Below, one piece after another: positions 43,852-53,186 of a stretch of 64,000 bases of DNA. Position numbers and translations under genes: made by a program. Position 1 is the stretch's first letter. Every line of letters starts with the position of its first letter. The notes under the pieces are model-generated. The model ran no database searches and was not told the origin of the DNA. It saw only the letters and a list, made by a program, of their open reading frames with translations. Origin of the DNA: Myxococcota bacterium (GTDB lineage Bacteria > Myxococcota_A > Polyangia > Palsa-1104 > JAEUJZ01); assembly GCA_025057315.1 (NCBI GenBank), contig JANWXW010000050.1, forward strand, positions 62,001-126,000, in the 5' to 3' direction.

Positions 43852-45783
43852 ATGGCCGAGCTTCGCCGCACCACGTGCAACCGCGACTGCCCCGATGCGT
43901 GCAGCATCCTGGCCACGGTCGAGCAGGGTCGCGTCACCCGCCTGGCGGGCGATCCGGATCATCCGGTGACCCAGGGGTTTTTGTGCTATCGCACAAGCCA
44001 CTTTCTGCAGACGCAGTACGCTCCCGATCGGTTGCGCACGCCGCTGCTGCGCCGTGGCGATACGCTGGTACCGGTCAGCTGGGACGAGGCGCTCGATGTG
44101 GCTGCAGAGCGCCTGCTGCGCATTCGGGCCGAGTCGGGCCCGGCCGCCATCTTTCACTACCGCAGCGGGGGGTCGTTGGGCCTGCTGAAGCTGGTGGTGG
44201 ACTACTTCTTTGAGCTGTTTGGGCCCGTGACGATCAAACGCGGCGACATTTGCAGCGGGGCTGGGGATGCGGCCCAGCAGCTGGACTTCGGCGAGGAGGA
44301 CAGCCACGACCTGTTTGACCTGGAACAGGCGCGGCACATCCTGCTGTGGGGCAAGAACGTCGCTGTCTCTGGACCGCACCTTATCCCGGTGCTGCGGCGT
44401 GCTCGAGAGCGGGGCGCCCGCCTGGTGCTCATCGATCCGGTGCACCACCGCACGGTGGGCCTGTGCGAGCGGTTCATCCAGCTGCGGCCGGCTGGCGACT
44501 TTGCCCTCGCGATGGCGGTGGCCCAGGTGCTGTTCCAGCGCGGGTGGGTGGATCCGGAGGCGGAGCGCTACTGCGACCATCTGGATCGCTTTGGCGCGCT
44601 GTGCCAGTCGCGGACGCTGTCGGACTGGTGCCAGGAGGCCGACGTGACGCCCGAGGAGGCCATCGATCTGGCTGCGCGGCTCAGCGACCGGCCAGCTGCC
44701 ATCCTGGTGGGCTGGGGCATGGCGCGCCGGAGAATCGGCGGGGCCATCGTGCGTGCGCTGGATGCGCTGGGGGCCATCAGCGGCAACCTCGGCATCTCCG
44801 GCGGTGGGGTGTCCTACTACTTCAAGCGGCGTGGCGCCTTCGATACCTCGTTTGTGCGCGGCGCGGCGGTGGCGCCGCGGACGGTGTGCGAGCCGCTGTT
44901 GGGTGCGGAGGTGCTGCGCATGGCGGACCCGCCCATCCGCGCCATCTGGATCACGGCGGGCAATCCGGTGGCCATGCTGCCGGAGTCGCTGACCGTGCAG
45001 GAGGCGCTGCGCACGCGGGAGTTTGTGGTGGTGGTGGATAGCTTTTTAACGGACACGGCGCGTCTGGCGCACCTGGTGCTGCCGACCACGACGCTGCTGG
45101 AGGCGGACGACCTGCTCGGGGCCTACGGGCACCACTATCTGGGTGTGGCCCGGCCGGTGGTCCCGCCCCCCGAGGGGGTGCGCAGCGATCTTGAGATTGT
45201 CCAGGCGCTGGCGGCCCGCGTGGGTCTTGGCGACGCGCTGGCCGGGGATGCGGCGGCGTGGAAGCGGCGGCTGCTGGCTCCCAAGCTCGGTCCCCATGGG
45301 GTGACCCTGGAGGACCTGGAGCGGGGCGCGGTGCGCAACCCGCTGGCTCCCCGCATTCTGTTTGCTGACCGGACCTTTCCGACGCCCACCGGCCGGGTCA
45401 ATCTGATCTGCGAGGCGCCCCCTGCGGGGCCTGCTCCGCCGCCGGACTACCCCCTGTGGCTGCTGTCACTGTCGACGGAGTGGTCGCAGGCATCGCAGTG
45501 GGCGCGGCCCGTGCATGGGCCGGCCCAGGTCACGGTGCACCCGGCGGCTGCCGGCGGTCTGCCCGATGGAGCGCTGGCCCGGCTGGAGTCGCAGGTCTCG
45601 TCGATGATCGTGCGTGTGCGGCACGATCCGCGGCAGCGTCGCGACGTGGCGATTGTGCCCAAGGGGGGCCACCTTCGCGACGGCCGATGCGCCAATGCCC
45701 TCATCCGTGCTGCCACTACGGACCTAGGGGAGGGGGGGGCGCTCTACGATGAGCGCGTGCGGATTGTCCCGCTGGCGCCGTAG
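43852..45783 (+). CDS. Molybdopterin-dependent oxidoreductase (DMSO reductase family)
   Basis: A 643-residue molybdo-enzyme. The N-terminal Fe4S4 ligands are Cys9, Cys13, Cys17 (CNRDCPDAC) and Cys45 (FLCYR). Molybdopterin-binding regions follow: SGGSLGLLKLVVDYFFELFG, ILLWGKNVAVSGPHLIPVL, RLVLIDPVHHRT and WITAGNPVAMLPES. The C-terminal MoCo-binding barrel contains LSTEWSQASQWA and PKGGHLRDGRCANALI. There is no twin-arginine signal, so it should be cytosolic. No electron-transfer subunit is adjacent; cytosolic members often use a separate ferredoxin. Substrate unknown. The start at 43852 puts the cluster at the N-terminus as usual. Confidence 0.88.
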   Translation: MAELRRTTCNRDCPDACSILATVEQGRVTRLAGDPDHPVTQGFLCYRTSHFLQTQYAPDRLRTPLLRRGDTLVPVSWDEALDVAAERLLRIRAESGPAAIFHYRSGGSLGLLKLVVDYFFELFGPVTIKRGDICSGAGDAAQQLDFGEEDSHDLFDLEQARHILLWGKNVAVSGPHLIPVLRRARERGARLVLIDPVHHRTVGLCERFIQLRPAGDFALAMAVAQVLFQRGWVDPEAERYCDHLDRFGALCQSRTLSDWCQEADVTPEEAIDLAARLSDRPAAILVGWGMARRRIGGAIVRALDALGAISGNLGISGGGVSYYFKRRGAFDTSFVRGAAVAPRTVCEPLLGAEVLRMADPPIRAIWITAGNPVAMLPESLTVQEALRTREFVVVVDSFLTDTARLAHLVLPTTTLLEADDLLGAYGHHYLGVARPVVPPPEGVRSDLEIVQALAARVGLGDALAGDAAAWKRRLLAPKLGPHGVTLEDLERGAVRNPLAPRILFADRTFPTPTGRVNLICEAPPAGPAPPPDYPLWLLSLSTEWSQASQWARPVHGPAQVTVHPAAAGGLPDGALARLESQVSSMIVRVRHDPRQRRDVAIVPKGGHLRDGRCANALIRAATTDLGEGGALYDERVRIVPLAP

Positions 45784-45841
45784 CGCCGCGCCAGAAGAGA
45801 AAAGTTTGCTCACAGCTGTTGTCAGTCGGATCCTGCAGGGG

Positions 45842-46621
45842 ATGTATCGCATCTGCCCCCCGCCCCCTGCCTCGGGGGCTCATCCTGGTCCTGGTGCGCT
45901 GGGCCCGCTGCGTCCCGTGGAGCAGCAGACGGCCGACCTGCTAGGCGAGGTGCTGTCGCGGGCCATGTCAGTTGGCGTCCTGTGGTCGCCGTGGCGCTGT
46001 CGGCTGATTCTGGATCTGGCCAGCAGGGCAGCCCACCGGCAGGCGCGCGTGTACCTGGTTGGCCCGGCCGATCTGGGTCAGCAGCTCGATGAGCGGGCCT
46101 GGCTCCGCGATCATGGCGGCCGGCTGCTGTCGCGACGTGGCGTTTCGTGCGGTGCCGACCTGCTCTTGCTTAACAGCGGCGTCCAGCGCACGGCGCTCTT
46201 GTTCCTGCACCGGCCGGCGCGGAGCTTCTGGGTCTGGCTGTCGGACCGACAGGCCGAGGCTGCAGCCGACTGGTTTTCGCACCTCTTTTGGCACCGCTCG
46301 ACCGAAGAGGGTCGTGTCAGCCCGGGTGGTTACCGATTTCAGCGCTGCGGCGCGCCGCCTTTTCAGGTCCCAGACCTGCCGCCCGAAGCGCCGCTGTGGC
46401 TGACGCAGGGCCCGCTGCCGGAGGTGACGCCCCCCGGGGCACTGGTTCATGACCCGGCTGTCGGCCGGGACTTGGGACTGCCAACATTTGCTGTTAGCAA
46501 GATATCTGGCCACATCGATGCACCTTCCACCAGCAGGGGAGGGTGGTCGCTGCGCTTGCGGCTCGATCCACTGCAAGCGCGCCAGCTGTATGCCGCGGCC
46601 ATGCTTGTGCTAAGGCGCTAG
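45842..46621 (+). CDS. Hypothetical cytosolic protein
   Basis: A 259-residue protein starting MYRICPPPPASGAHPGPGAL, with a ribosome-binding site (CAGGGG) directly before. It has a regular alpha/beta pattern: VGVLWSPWRCRLILDLASRA, ARVYLVGPADLGQQL, CGADLLLLNSG, RTALLFLHRP and SFWVWLSDRQAEAAADWFSH. The order vaguely resembles a phospholipase D-like half, but no HxK motif is present. It is 58 bp downstream of the molybdo-enzyme on the same strand, and its last 12 bp overlap the convergent M14 peptidase gene. Function not assignable. Confidence 0.6.
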   Translation: MYRICPPPPASGAHPGPGALGPLRPVEQQTADLLGEVLSRAMSVGVLWSPWRCRLILDLASRAAHRQARVYLVGPADLGQQLDERAWLRDHGGRLLSRRGVSCGADLLLLNSGVQRTALLFLHRPARSFWVWLSDRQAEAAADWFSHLFWHRSTEEGRVSPGGYRFQRCGAPPFQVPDLPPEAPLWLTQGPLPEVTPPGALVHDPAVGRDLGLPTFAVSKISGHIDAPSTSRGGWSLRLRLDPLQARQLYAAAMLVLRR

Positions 46622-48394
46622 GGCAGGCACATCGTCGGTTCGCAGAATCGGGTAGAGATCATAACGATCGTCCCAGGATGGATGGCGCTCGTGGAAAAAG
46701 CGCAGCCGGGCAGCTGGGTCGCGGGCGAAGGCGGCATCGTGCTGCAGCCGTCGCACAAAGGCCGCCCGCAGCGCCGGATCGCGCGCCAGCATGTCTGCGG
46801 CGATCTCCTCGGCCACATAAGGCTCCATGTACTCTTTTTGTTCCAGGTGGGCGTTGAAAAAACCCCACGACAGCAGCGAGTCTGGCCCCAGCGGATCCAG
46901 CAGATGAACCAGCAGCATGGCTGGGCGCTGGGCGATTGGCACAAACAGCGACCCGACTGGCAGCTCACGGCGCTCGCGCTGCCAGGTACCTCGCACAGAG
47001 ACGGTCATTCGGCCCTCGAAGGGACTGCTGCGAAAGGTCTTGTCGTGGATGCGAAAGGCCTCGACCTGCAGCAGCTGGCTTCGGCGAAGCGGCGCCACAT
47101 CGATCCCGTGCAGACGTAACTTTTCGCCCACCCAGCTGGCATGGGCTGCCGGCACCAAGTAGCCCGCTCGTGGGGCGCGGGTCCGGACCACGGCCCGTAC
47201 CTCGTTGTACAGAGGTACCTGCCAGAGCTGGGGTCGACGTCGGTCATAGCGGATGCGCAGAGCGCCCGAGATGGCCGATGGCTCTTGGCTGTAGGCAAAC
47301 CCTGGGAAGCGCAGGGGCACGGCATGCTCGGTGTGTTCGAACACCAGCGGCACTTCCTGGCCACCGAGGTGGAGTGCCTCCTCGTCGGCGGCGCGGGCCG
47401 CTTGCAACCAGGACGAACCACTGGATGCGGCCTGCTCGACCAGCGCCCGGATGACCTCTGCTGTGGCCTGAACCCGTCGGTGGTAGGGCTTCCAGGAATG
47501 CGTTTCGACCAGGACTGCCAGCCGGTTGCGCAGCGGCCAGTAGCCAGTGGAGAAGCGCGGGGTCGGTACGCCCACAGCAAAACCAGAAGTGGGGTCACCC
47601 TCTCGTACAAAAGACGGATAGAACGACAGCGGACGAAAGCCGCGCCCCTGCAAGCGTTGGAGCACAGCGTCGCTGAGCGAGCGGGCCACGCGGCGCAGGG
47701 GCTCGGGGCCGGCATGGCGGGGCTCGACCATCACGGCCACATCGGGTTGAAAGTCTGCGCCATCGGTGACGTGCAGGTCCGCATAGAGCACAGGATCCCA
47801 GACTTGGAGCAGCTGCAGCAGCGCGCGCATCTCGGGCGCATCGGCCTTGGCATAGTCACGGTTCAGGTTGAGGTTCTGCGCCGTGGTGCGCCAACCCGTC
47901 TCGGCTGGACCGGCCTGGTTGGGTCGCTGGTGCGGCCCGAACCGCTCGTGGCCATCGACATTGAGGACCGGGATCAACACCACGGTGGTGCCGTGCAGGG
48001 ACCTGTCCCCGGGGTTGGTGAGCCACTGGCGAAGCACCAGCAGACCGGCGTCTTTGCCATCGATCTCGCCGGCGTGGATGCCGGCTTGAAGGAACACCAC
48101 GGGCCGGTGTCGCTGCCGTGCCACCTCTGGCGACACAGTGCCATCGGCTGATGCCACCAGCGCGGTCATCGGTCGGCCTTCTGGTGTCACGCCGAAGCGC
48201 AGGCACAGGACGCGACCGGGGAAGCGTTGCGGCAAGACCTCGCACAGCCGCAGAACCTCCTCGTAACGTCCCGTGCGCTGGAAGCCGCTCCGCTCAGCCA
48301 GGGTCGTCAGCTCGTTGCTCTGGGCCGGGCCAGAGACCGCTCCCGTCCCCAAGAGCGCGCACACCAGGGCCGCCCATCGAGGGAGGAGCCGCAC
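46610..48394 (-). CDS. M14-family zinc carboxypeptidase-like protein, exported
   Basis: A 594-residue exported metallopeptidase. The signal peptide is MRLLPRWAALVCALLGTGAV. The M14 zinc site is His107-x-x-Glu110 (AGIHAGEIDGKD); the third ligand lies in YADLHVTDGADF. Other M14 features are NLNRDYAKADAPEM and the general-base glutamate in LVETHSWKPYHRRV. A C-terminal region of about 230 residues is extra. The GTG start at 48394 directly follows the uraH stop, and GGGGAAG at the end of uraH is a good ribosome-binding site. It therefore appears to be the last gene of the ureide operon, although a peptidase has no obvious role in purine breakdown. Confidence 0.85.
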   Translation of the reverse strand: MRLLPRWAALVCALLGTGAVSGPAQSNELTTLAERSGFQRTGRYEEVLRLCEVLPQRFPGRVLCLRFGVTPEGRPMTALVASADGTVSPEVARQRHRPVVFLQAGIHAGEIDGKDAGLLVLRQWLTNPGDRSLHGTTVVLIPVLNVDGHERFGPHQRPNQAGPAETGWRTTAQNLNLNRDYAKADAPEMRALLQLLQVWDPVLYADLHVTDGADFQPDVAVMVEPRHAGPEPLRRVARSLSDAVLQRLQGRGFRPLSFYPSFVREGDPTSGFAVGVPTPRFSTGYWPLRNRLAVLVETHSWKPYHRRVQATAEVIRALVEQAASSGSSWLQAARAADEEALHLGGQEVPLVFEHTEHAVPLRFPGFAYSQEPSAISGALRIRYDRRRPQLWQVPLYNEVRAVVRTRAPRAGYLVPAAHASWVGEKLRLHGIDVAPLRRSQLLQVEAFRIHDKTFRSSPFEGRMTVSVRGTWQRERRELPVGSLFVPIAQRPAMLLVHLLDPLGPDSLLSWGFFNAHLEQKEYMEPYVAEEIAADMLARDPALRAAFVRRLQHDAAFARDPAARLRFFHERHPSWDDRYDLYPILRTDDVPALAP

Positions 48395-48739
48395 TTAGCT
48401 TCCCCGGTATGTAGAGTAGCCGAAGGGGCTGAGCAAAAGGGGTACGTGGTAGTGCTGCTCTGGATCTTGCACCATGAAGACCACCGACACCTCGGGATAG
48501 AAGCCTTCGATTCCATGGCGCCGGAAGTAGCTACCCGTGTCGAAGCGCAGCAGATAGACCGCCGGCTGCAGAGCCTCCCCCGGCGGCAGGAGCGTCCGCA
48601 GGCGACCGTCGCCGTCGGTTTCACCGCGGCCTATCTCGATGAGCTCACCTCCTGGGCTGCGGCGCAGCAGCACCACCGCTACACCACCGGCGGGCTTGCC
48701 GCGGCTCGTGTCGAGAACATGGGTCGTGATGTTGCTCAT
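48395..48739 (-). CDS. uraH: 5-hydroxyisourate hydrolase (transthyretin-like)
   Basis: A 114-residue enzyme that hydrolyses 5-hydroxyisourate to OHCU after urate oxidation. The hallmarks are the N-terminal ITTHVLDTSRGKPAGGVAV, the central HYHVPLLLSPFGYSTY and the terminal YRGS tetrapeptide that separates hydrolases from transthyretins. It is cytosolic, with no signal. Its start overlaps the stop of the allantoicase-decarboxylase fusion (ATGA), so translation is coupled. The fusion protein supplies the next enzyme of the pathway. Confidence 0.95.
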   Translation of the reverse strand: MSNITTHVLDTSRGKPAGGVAVVLLRRSPGGELIEIGRGETDGDGRLRTLLPPGEALQPAVYLLRFDTGSYFRRHGIEGFYPEVSVVFMVQDPEQHYHVPLLLSPFGYSTYRGS

Positions 48740-50265
48740 TGCATCACCAGCTTTTCTAGCCGAAGGTCCGTGATCCGGCGTTGCTCTTCCGCCGCGACCC
48801 GCAGTTCCACCTCTGGACTGTTGCTCATGCGCGCACGCAGCATAGCGAGCAATTCGGCGGCCGACTTCCCCGCGGCGCAAGCAATGAAAAGATGGCCGAA
48901 GCGTGCCTCGTACTCGCGGTTGGCTGCCACGAAAGCCTCCGCCTCGGCGGCCACCCCGGCCTGCTCCTCGGCAGACCAGCGGGCCGAGGCGCCCAGACCC
49001 TGCGGGCGCTCGCCGATGCGGGGGTGGGCGGCAAAGGCATCCAGCCAGTCCTGGGGCTGGAGCATGTCGAAGACCTCCCTTGCTGCCTGGCGCAGCATGG
49101 CCATGTCGGCAAAAGGCCGCCGCGCTGCCATGTGCCGGGCCCATGAGCGCGCACCGCAGCAGGCGAGCAGCGCCTGTTCTGCCTCCTTGTCATCGAGGGT
49201 GTTGAGCCACAGCAGGCCTTGGGTTGCGCGGCCAGCCGGTGTGAGCGTGCCCCACAGGCGAAGGCGGCTGACGCCCCCGTCAGGATAGATGGCGAACCGC
49301 ACGTGGGTGACCGGCATGTGAGAGACCAGCTCTTGCTCGAAGAGATGGCGCGTATGGGGCACAAGGGGCGTGCGCGGCAGGATCTCTCCATAGGGGGCAT
49401 CTGCTGCCAGCGGGTCTGCTCCGGGGTGAGCCAGCGCATCCATGCCAGCCAGGGCGCAGCTGTCTGGCGCGTTGCCCTTAAAATGAGCCGTGTCCACCTC
49501 CACGGTGTGGATGATTCCCTGGGCCGCCAGGCGAACCACCACCCAGTCCGGCCCTTCCCCGCGGCTGCGCCGCGTCTCCCAGCCATCCCCCATGTGCAGA
49601 CTGGGCCCGGGCAAGATGAGGTTGTGGCGCGAGCCAAAGAACATGTCGCTGCAACCAATGACCCGCCCGCCGTTCTCGATGGCCGCCAGGTCCACCTCGC
49701 CGCGCCGCAACCAGCGGGAGTCGGGCACAACCTCACCGTAGACCCGCAGTCGTGCCACCCCCCCGTCAGGGTAGATGTTCAGACGGAGGTGGGTGAAGCG
49801 GCGCATCCCCCCCCGCGCCTCATCGATCGCGAAGCCATTGCGCGAGTCGCCGCGGAGCGGGCTGCGAGGCAACACTTCGGTCCAGTGCGTGTCGGCGCTG
49901 AGCAGCTCCTGCGGGCTCGCATGTCCGCGCGCCGCGCAGGCATCGATGGAGCACGACTGTGGGAAGTTGCCCCGAAAATGCGTGGTGTCCACCACGACAA
50001 TGCGCAACAGGCCCGGCAGACCCAGCCGGATGAGGCAGAAGTCATGACCCGGGGTGCGCCTGCGGCGCGTCTCCCAGCCGTCCATCCACTTGCCACGATC
50101 CGTGTACTTCCCCTCTAAGAATACGGGCGGCGCCGTGCGAAGCAGGTTGTCCTTGCTGGCGAAGAACTCGTCGTTGGCATAGAGCACAGCACCACCTAGG
50201 CGTTCGGACGCCAGGTCCACCAGCTCGTCTGCCCGGGCCTCTAGGTTCTCCACCGGTTGCATCAT
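48736..50265 (-). CDS. alc: Allantoicase-OHCU decarboxylase fusion
   Basis: A 509-residue bifunctional enzyme. Residues about 1-345 are allantoicase (allantoate to ureidoglycolate and urea): LASERLGGAVLYANDEFFAS, KWMDGWETRRRR, and a second copy of the tandem fold with MGDGWETRRSRGEGPDWVVV and FRGN/FKGN. Residues about 350-509 are OHCU decarboxylase (UraD), which makes S-allantoin: FDMLQPQDWLDAFAAHPRIG (catalytic His near 413), WSAEEQAGV and YEARFGHLFIACAAGKS. The pathway steps are not consecutive, because allantoinase acts between them. GGAGG precedes the ATGs at 50265/50262. It overlaps the allantoinase stop by 4 bp upstream and the uraH start by 4 bp downstream. Confidence 0.93.
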   Translation of the reverse strand: MMQPVENLEARADELVDLASERLGGAVLYANDEFFASKDNLLRTAPPVFLEGKYTDRGKWMDGWETRRRRTPGHDFCLIRLGLPGLLRIVVVDTTHFRGNFPQSCSIDACAARGHASPQELLSADTHWTEVLPRSPLRGDSRNGFAIDEARGGMRRFTHLRLNIYPDGGVARLRVYGEVVPDSRWLRRGEVDLAAIENGGRVIGCSDMFFGSRHNLILPGPSLHMGDGWETRRSRGEGPDWVVVRLAAQGIIHTVEVDTAHFKGNAPDSCALAGMDALAHPGADPLAADAPYGEILPRTPLVPHTRHLFEQELVSHMPVTHVRFAIYPDGGVSRLRLWGTLTPAGRATQGLLWLNTLDDKEAEQALLACCGARSWARHMAARRPFADMAMLRQAAREVFDMLQPQDWLDAFAAHPRIGERPQGLGASARWSAEEQAGVAAEAEAFVAANREYEARFGHLFIACAAGKSAAELLAMLRARMSNSPEVELRVAAEEQRRITDLRLEKLVMQ

Positions 50266-51653
50266 ATACCTCTACCTCCACGGAGCCAGACCCCCTGCGG
50301 AGGGGCAAAGGCGCCGTCTTCATAGATCACCTGTCCCCGGAGCAACGTCCGGCGTACCACCCCGCGCAGCACGCGGCCCCGGTAAGGTGTCAAGCTATGG
50401 CGGTGCGCGAGCCGTTCCGGCTCGACGGCAAACATCGCATCCGGATCCCACAGGACGAGGTCCGCATCGCATCCGGGGGCGATGCGTCCCTTGCGGTCGG
50501 CAAGGCCCACGAGTGCCGCTGGCCGAGCGCTCATCCAGCTCGAGAGCCGCACCAGGTCGTTGGGGCCGCCACCCCGCTCGCGCAGGGCAGTCCACACCGC
50601 GGGTAGAGCAAGTTGCAGGGAGCAAATGCCACCCCAGGCACGCATGAAGTCGCCGCTGGCAGAACATTTTAGCTCCGGTGCTGAGGGGGAGTGGTCAGTC
50701 ACCACCTGGTCAATGAGGCCCTCCCGCAGCGCATCCCACAGACGCTCCCGGTTCTCCGCCTCGCGGATGGGCGGGGCACACTTATATTCGGTCGCGCCTG
50801 GCGGAACTTCCTCAGCAGCGAAGGTCAGATAATGAGGGCAGGTCTCGACGGTGAACGGCGCGCCGCGTTCCTTGGCCTGCCGCACCAAGGGCAGAGCATC
50901 GGCTGACGACAGGTGAACAATGTGTATTTTGACCCCCATTTCGTGGGACAAACGAGCGACCAGCTCCACTGCCAAATCCTCGGCTCGGCGTGGGCGCGAG
51001 CGCAGGTAGGTGGCGTAGCGGCGCGGGTCCTCCTGCCCCAGCCCTAGGGCGGCCTCCTGCAGCGGTCCAGGCAGCTCGGCGTGGCAGAGCAGCGGCAGCC
51101 CCAACCCGGCCAGCACCCGCAGGCCAGCGCGCAGGTCGTCCTCGATCACGGGTGGAAACTCATCGACCCCGGAGGGTGCCAGGAAGCACTTGCAGGCCAG
51201 CGCTCCCTCACGAGCCAGCTCGGTCAGGGAGCCAGCATTGCCTGGCACCAGGCCCGCGCACAGCCCTAGGTCTACGTGGAGCTTGCCCTCGGTGGCCGCG
51301 ATCTTGGCGCGGAGGCCGGCCGCGCTGGTGGTGGGCGGAATGCTGTTGAGCGGCATATCCATCAGCGTGGTCACCCCCCCTGCAGCTGCTGCGCGCGTGG
51401 CGGTCCAGAAGCCCTCCCACTCTGTACGGCCGGGTTCATTGATGTGCACGTGCGTGTCCACCAGGCCCGCCATGATCACCAGATCCCCTGCCTCTAGCAC
51501 AGGGCAGCCAGTGGGCACGGCTTCCGGCGGCGTCACGGCCAGGATCCGACCTGCGCGCACCTGCACGGCCGCCGGCCGTACGCCGTCTTCTAGCACCACA
51601 CGCCTTCCGCGCACGACCAGGTCGGGCAGATCGGCAGACCGCACCGCGATCAT
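50262..51653 (-). CDS. allB: Allantoinase
   Basis: A 463-residue cyclic amidohydrolase that opens allantoin to allantoate. The metal ligands are visible: DTHVHINEPG, the carbamylated-lysine region ALACKCFLAPSG, CHAEL, HIVHLSSADAL and TDHSPS. MPLNSIPPTT and YKCAPPIREAENR are allantoinase rather than dihydroorotase or hydantoinase signatures. The C-terminus FAPPQGVWLRGGRGI also fits AllB. It is the first gene of the ureide operon (allB, alc-uraD, uraH, M14), 85 bp after rlmD on the same strand. Urate oxidase is not in the window. Confidence 0.95.
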   Translation of the reverse strand: MIAVRSADLPDLVVRGRRVVLEDGVRPAAVQVRAGRILAVTPPEAVPTGCPVLEAGDLVIMAGLVDTHVHINEPGRTEWEGFWTATRAAAAGGVTTLMDMPLNSIPPTTSAAGLRAKIAATEGKLHVDLGLCAGLVPGNAGSLTELAREGALACKCFLAPSGVDEFPPVIEDDLRAGLRVLAGLGLPLLCHAELPGPLQEAALGLGQEDPRRYATYLRSRPRRAEDLAVELVARLSHEMGVKIHIVHLSSADALPLVRQAKERGAPFTVETCPHYLTFAAEEVPPGATEYKCAPPIREAENRERLWDALREGLIDQVVTDHSPSAPELKCSASGDFMRAWGGICSLQLALPAVWTALRERGGGPNDLVRLSSWMSARPAALVGLADRKGRIAPGCDADLVLWDPDAMFAVEPERLAHRHSLTPYRGRVLRGVVRRTLLRGQVIYEDGAFAPPQGVWLRGGRGI

Positions 51654-51738
51654 CGGCGAGACGCTATGCGGACCGCTTTGCGCCTGTCAAGTCAGCCGTC
51701 CCTCGGCGCGCGATTTGGCCGCTGCCCGATAACGATGG

Positions 51739-53160
51739 TCAGCAGAAGCCATCTTGGCGTTCGGCCCGCTCCAGCACCAGCAGCGCCTCGACGTGGGGTG
51801 TGTGCGGATGCATGTCGTAGGCCGAAGCAACCACGAGCCGGTACCCGCGCGCCAGCAGCAGGCGCAGATCGCGAGCCAGGCTGGATGGGTCGCAGCTCAC
51901 ATAGGCCAGGGCCCGCGGAGCGAGGGCGACCACGCGCTCTAGCACCTCTGCTGCACAGCCGCGTCGAGGGGGGTTGAGCGCACACAGCGTGGGGGAGAGC
52001 CCCATCCCCGCAATTGCCGCCAGCCCAGCAGCGGCATCCCCGCACAGGTATTGGGCACGCACGCCGGCCCGCTGGGCCGTCGCCTCGGCATCGGCCATGG
52101 AAGAAGGCGCCTCATCCACCCCCAGCACGCGCAGTCCAGGGGCGAGGGCCGCAACCGCCAGGCCCAGTCCACCCACACCGCAATACAGGTCTAGCAGCAC
52201 GTCGTCCGGCCTTGGCCGCAGGGCTGCTGCGGCATCGGCGTACAGCTGTGCAGCGACGGCGCGGTTGACCTGCAAGAACGATCGCGGTGAGGCCCTCAGA
52301 TGCAGCGGGCCCGATGGCAGTTCCAGGCGCTCCCACAGCGCGGCCGTGCCGTGTAGCACCCGATCTGCCGCTGCACCGGCTGCATCCAGGATGATATCGC
52401 CGGGACGGGGGTTTTCATGCAGGGTCACGCTGCAAACCGCTGGCTCGGTCGCGCACAGCTGGTCCACGAGTCGGTTCAGCGCGGGCGCCGGCGGCACCTC
52501 GGCGAAGACCAGACTCACCTGGGCCTGCCCATCGGCTGTGTCGCGCAGCAGCACGTAGCGGAGCTGGCCTGCGCCAGCTCGCTCGTCGAATGCGGACAGG
52601 TGCACGGCGGCGCGGGCAACGCTGCAAGTGAGCCCACGCAGCAGCGGCGTGACCACCCGGCAGCCGGTCAGATCCACCACCTGGTGCGAGCGCGGGGCAT
52701 AGGCGCCAAGCACCAGCCGTCCCTGCTGCATCGCTGCCACCAGCTTGGCCCGGCCCCGCTGTCCGAGGCCTTGCTGGGGCGATGGCACACAGACGACCTT
52801 GCCAGGCGTCGCGCCGGCTGCGGTCAGCGCCTCGGCAAGCCGCGCCGCCTTCCAGCGGAGCTGCGCCGGATAGGCCAGGTGTTGCAGGACGCACCCACCG
52901 CACCGCCCAAAGGCTGGGCAGATCGGTACCACCCGCTCTGGCGCCGCGTTGGCCCGCCGCCGCAGCGCAGCCCAGGCCTCGGGTCGGTGGGGACTGCGGT
53001 GCAGCAGGCGAACCTCAGCCTCCTCGCCAGGCAGCAGCCCCGCGACGTGCACCTGCACCTGGCGCCCGCCCAGATGGCAGAGGCCCACCCCCGCCCCCTT
53101 CTCATCCAGGGAGGCGGCGCGCACGCGCACGGTTTTTGATAGGCTATCGACTCCGGCCAT
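51739..53160 (-). CDS. rlmD: 23S rRNA uracil-5 methyltransferase RlmD (RumA)
   Basis: A 473-residue enzyme of the RumA/TrmA class. An N-terminal TRAM domain (about 8-60, GVGLCHLGGRQVQVHVAGLL) is followed by an iron-sulfur cluster site CPAFGRCGGC with a further Cys near VVDLTGCRVV. The SAM domain is LLDLYCGVGGLGL, then NPPRRG and the catalytic Cys in YVSCDPSSLARDL, ending DMHPHTPHVEALLVLER. RlmD methylates U1939 in E. coli 23S rRNA; a related RNA position is likely here. It is divergent from mnmA, 26 bp apart, so two RNA-modification genes share a promoter region. Confidence 0.9.
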   Translation of the reverse strand: MAGVDSLSKTVRVRAASLDEKGAGVGLCHLGGRQVQVHVAGLLPGEEAEVRLLHRSPHRPEAWAALRRRANAAPERVVPICPAFGRCGGCVLQHLAYPAQLRWKAARLAEALTAAGATPGKVVCVPSPQQGLGQRGRAKLVAAMQQGRLVLGAYAPRSHQVVDLTGCRVVTPLLRGLTCSVARAAVHLSAFDERAGAGQLRYVLLRDTADGQAQVSLVFAEVPPAPALNRLVDQLCATEPAVCSVTLHENPRPGDIILDAAGAAADRVLHGTAALWERLELPSGPLHLRASPRSFLQVNRAVAAQLYADAAAALRPRPDDVLLDLYCGVGGLGLAVAALAPGLRVLGVDEAPSSMADAEATAQRAGVRAQYLCGDAAAGLAAIAGMGLSPTLCALNPPRRGCAAEVLERVVALAPRALAYVSCDPSSLARDLRLLLARGYRLVVASAYDMHPHTPHVEALLVLERAERQDGFC

Positions 53161-53186
53161 GGGAAGGATAATCTACTGCGGCACCC

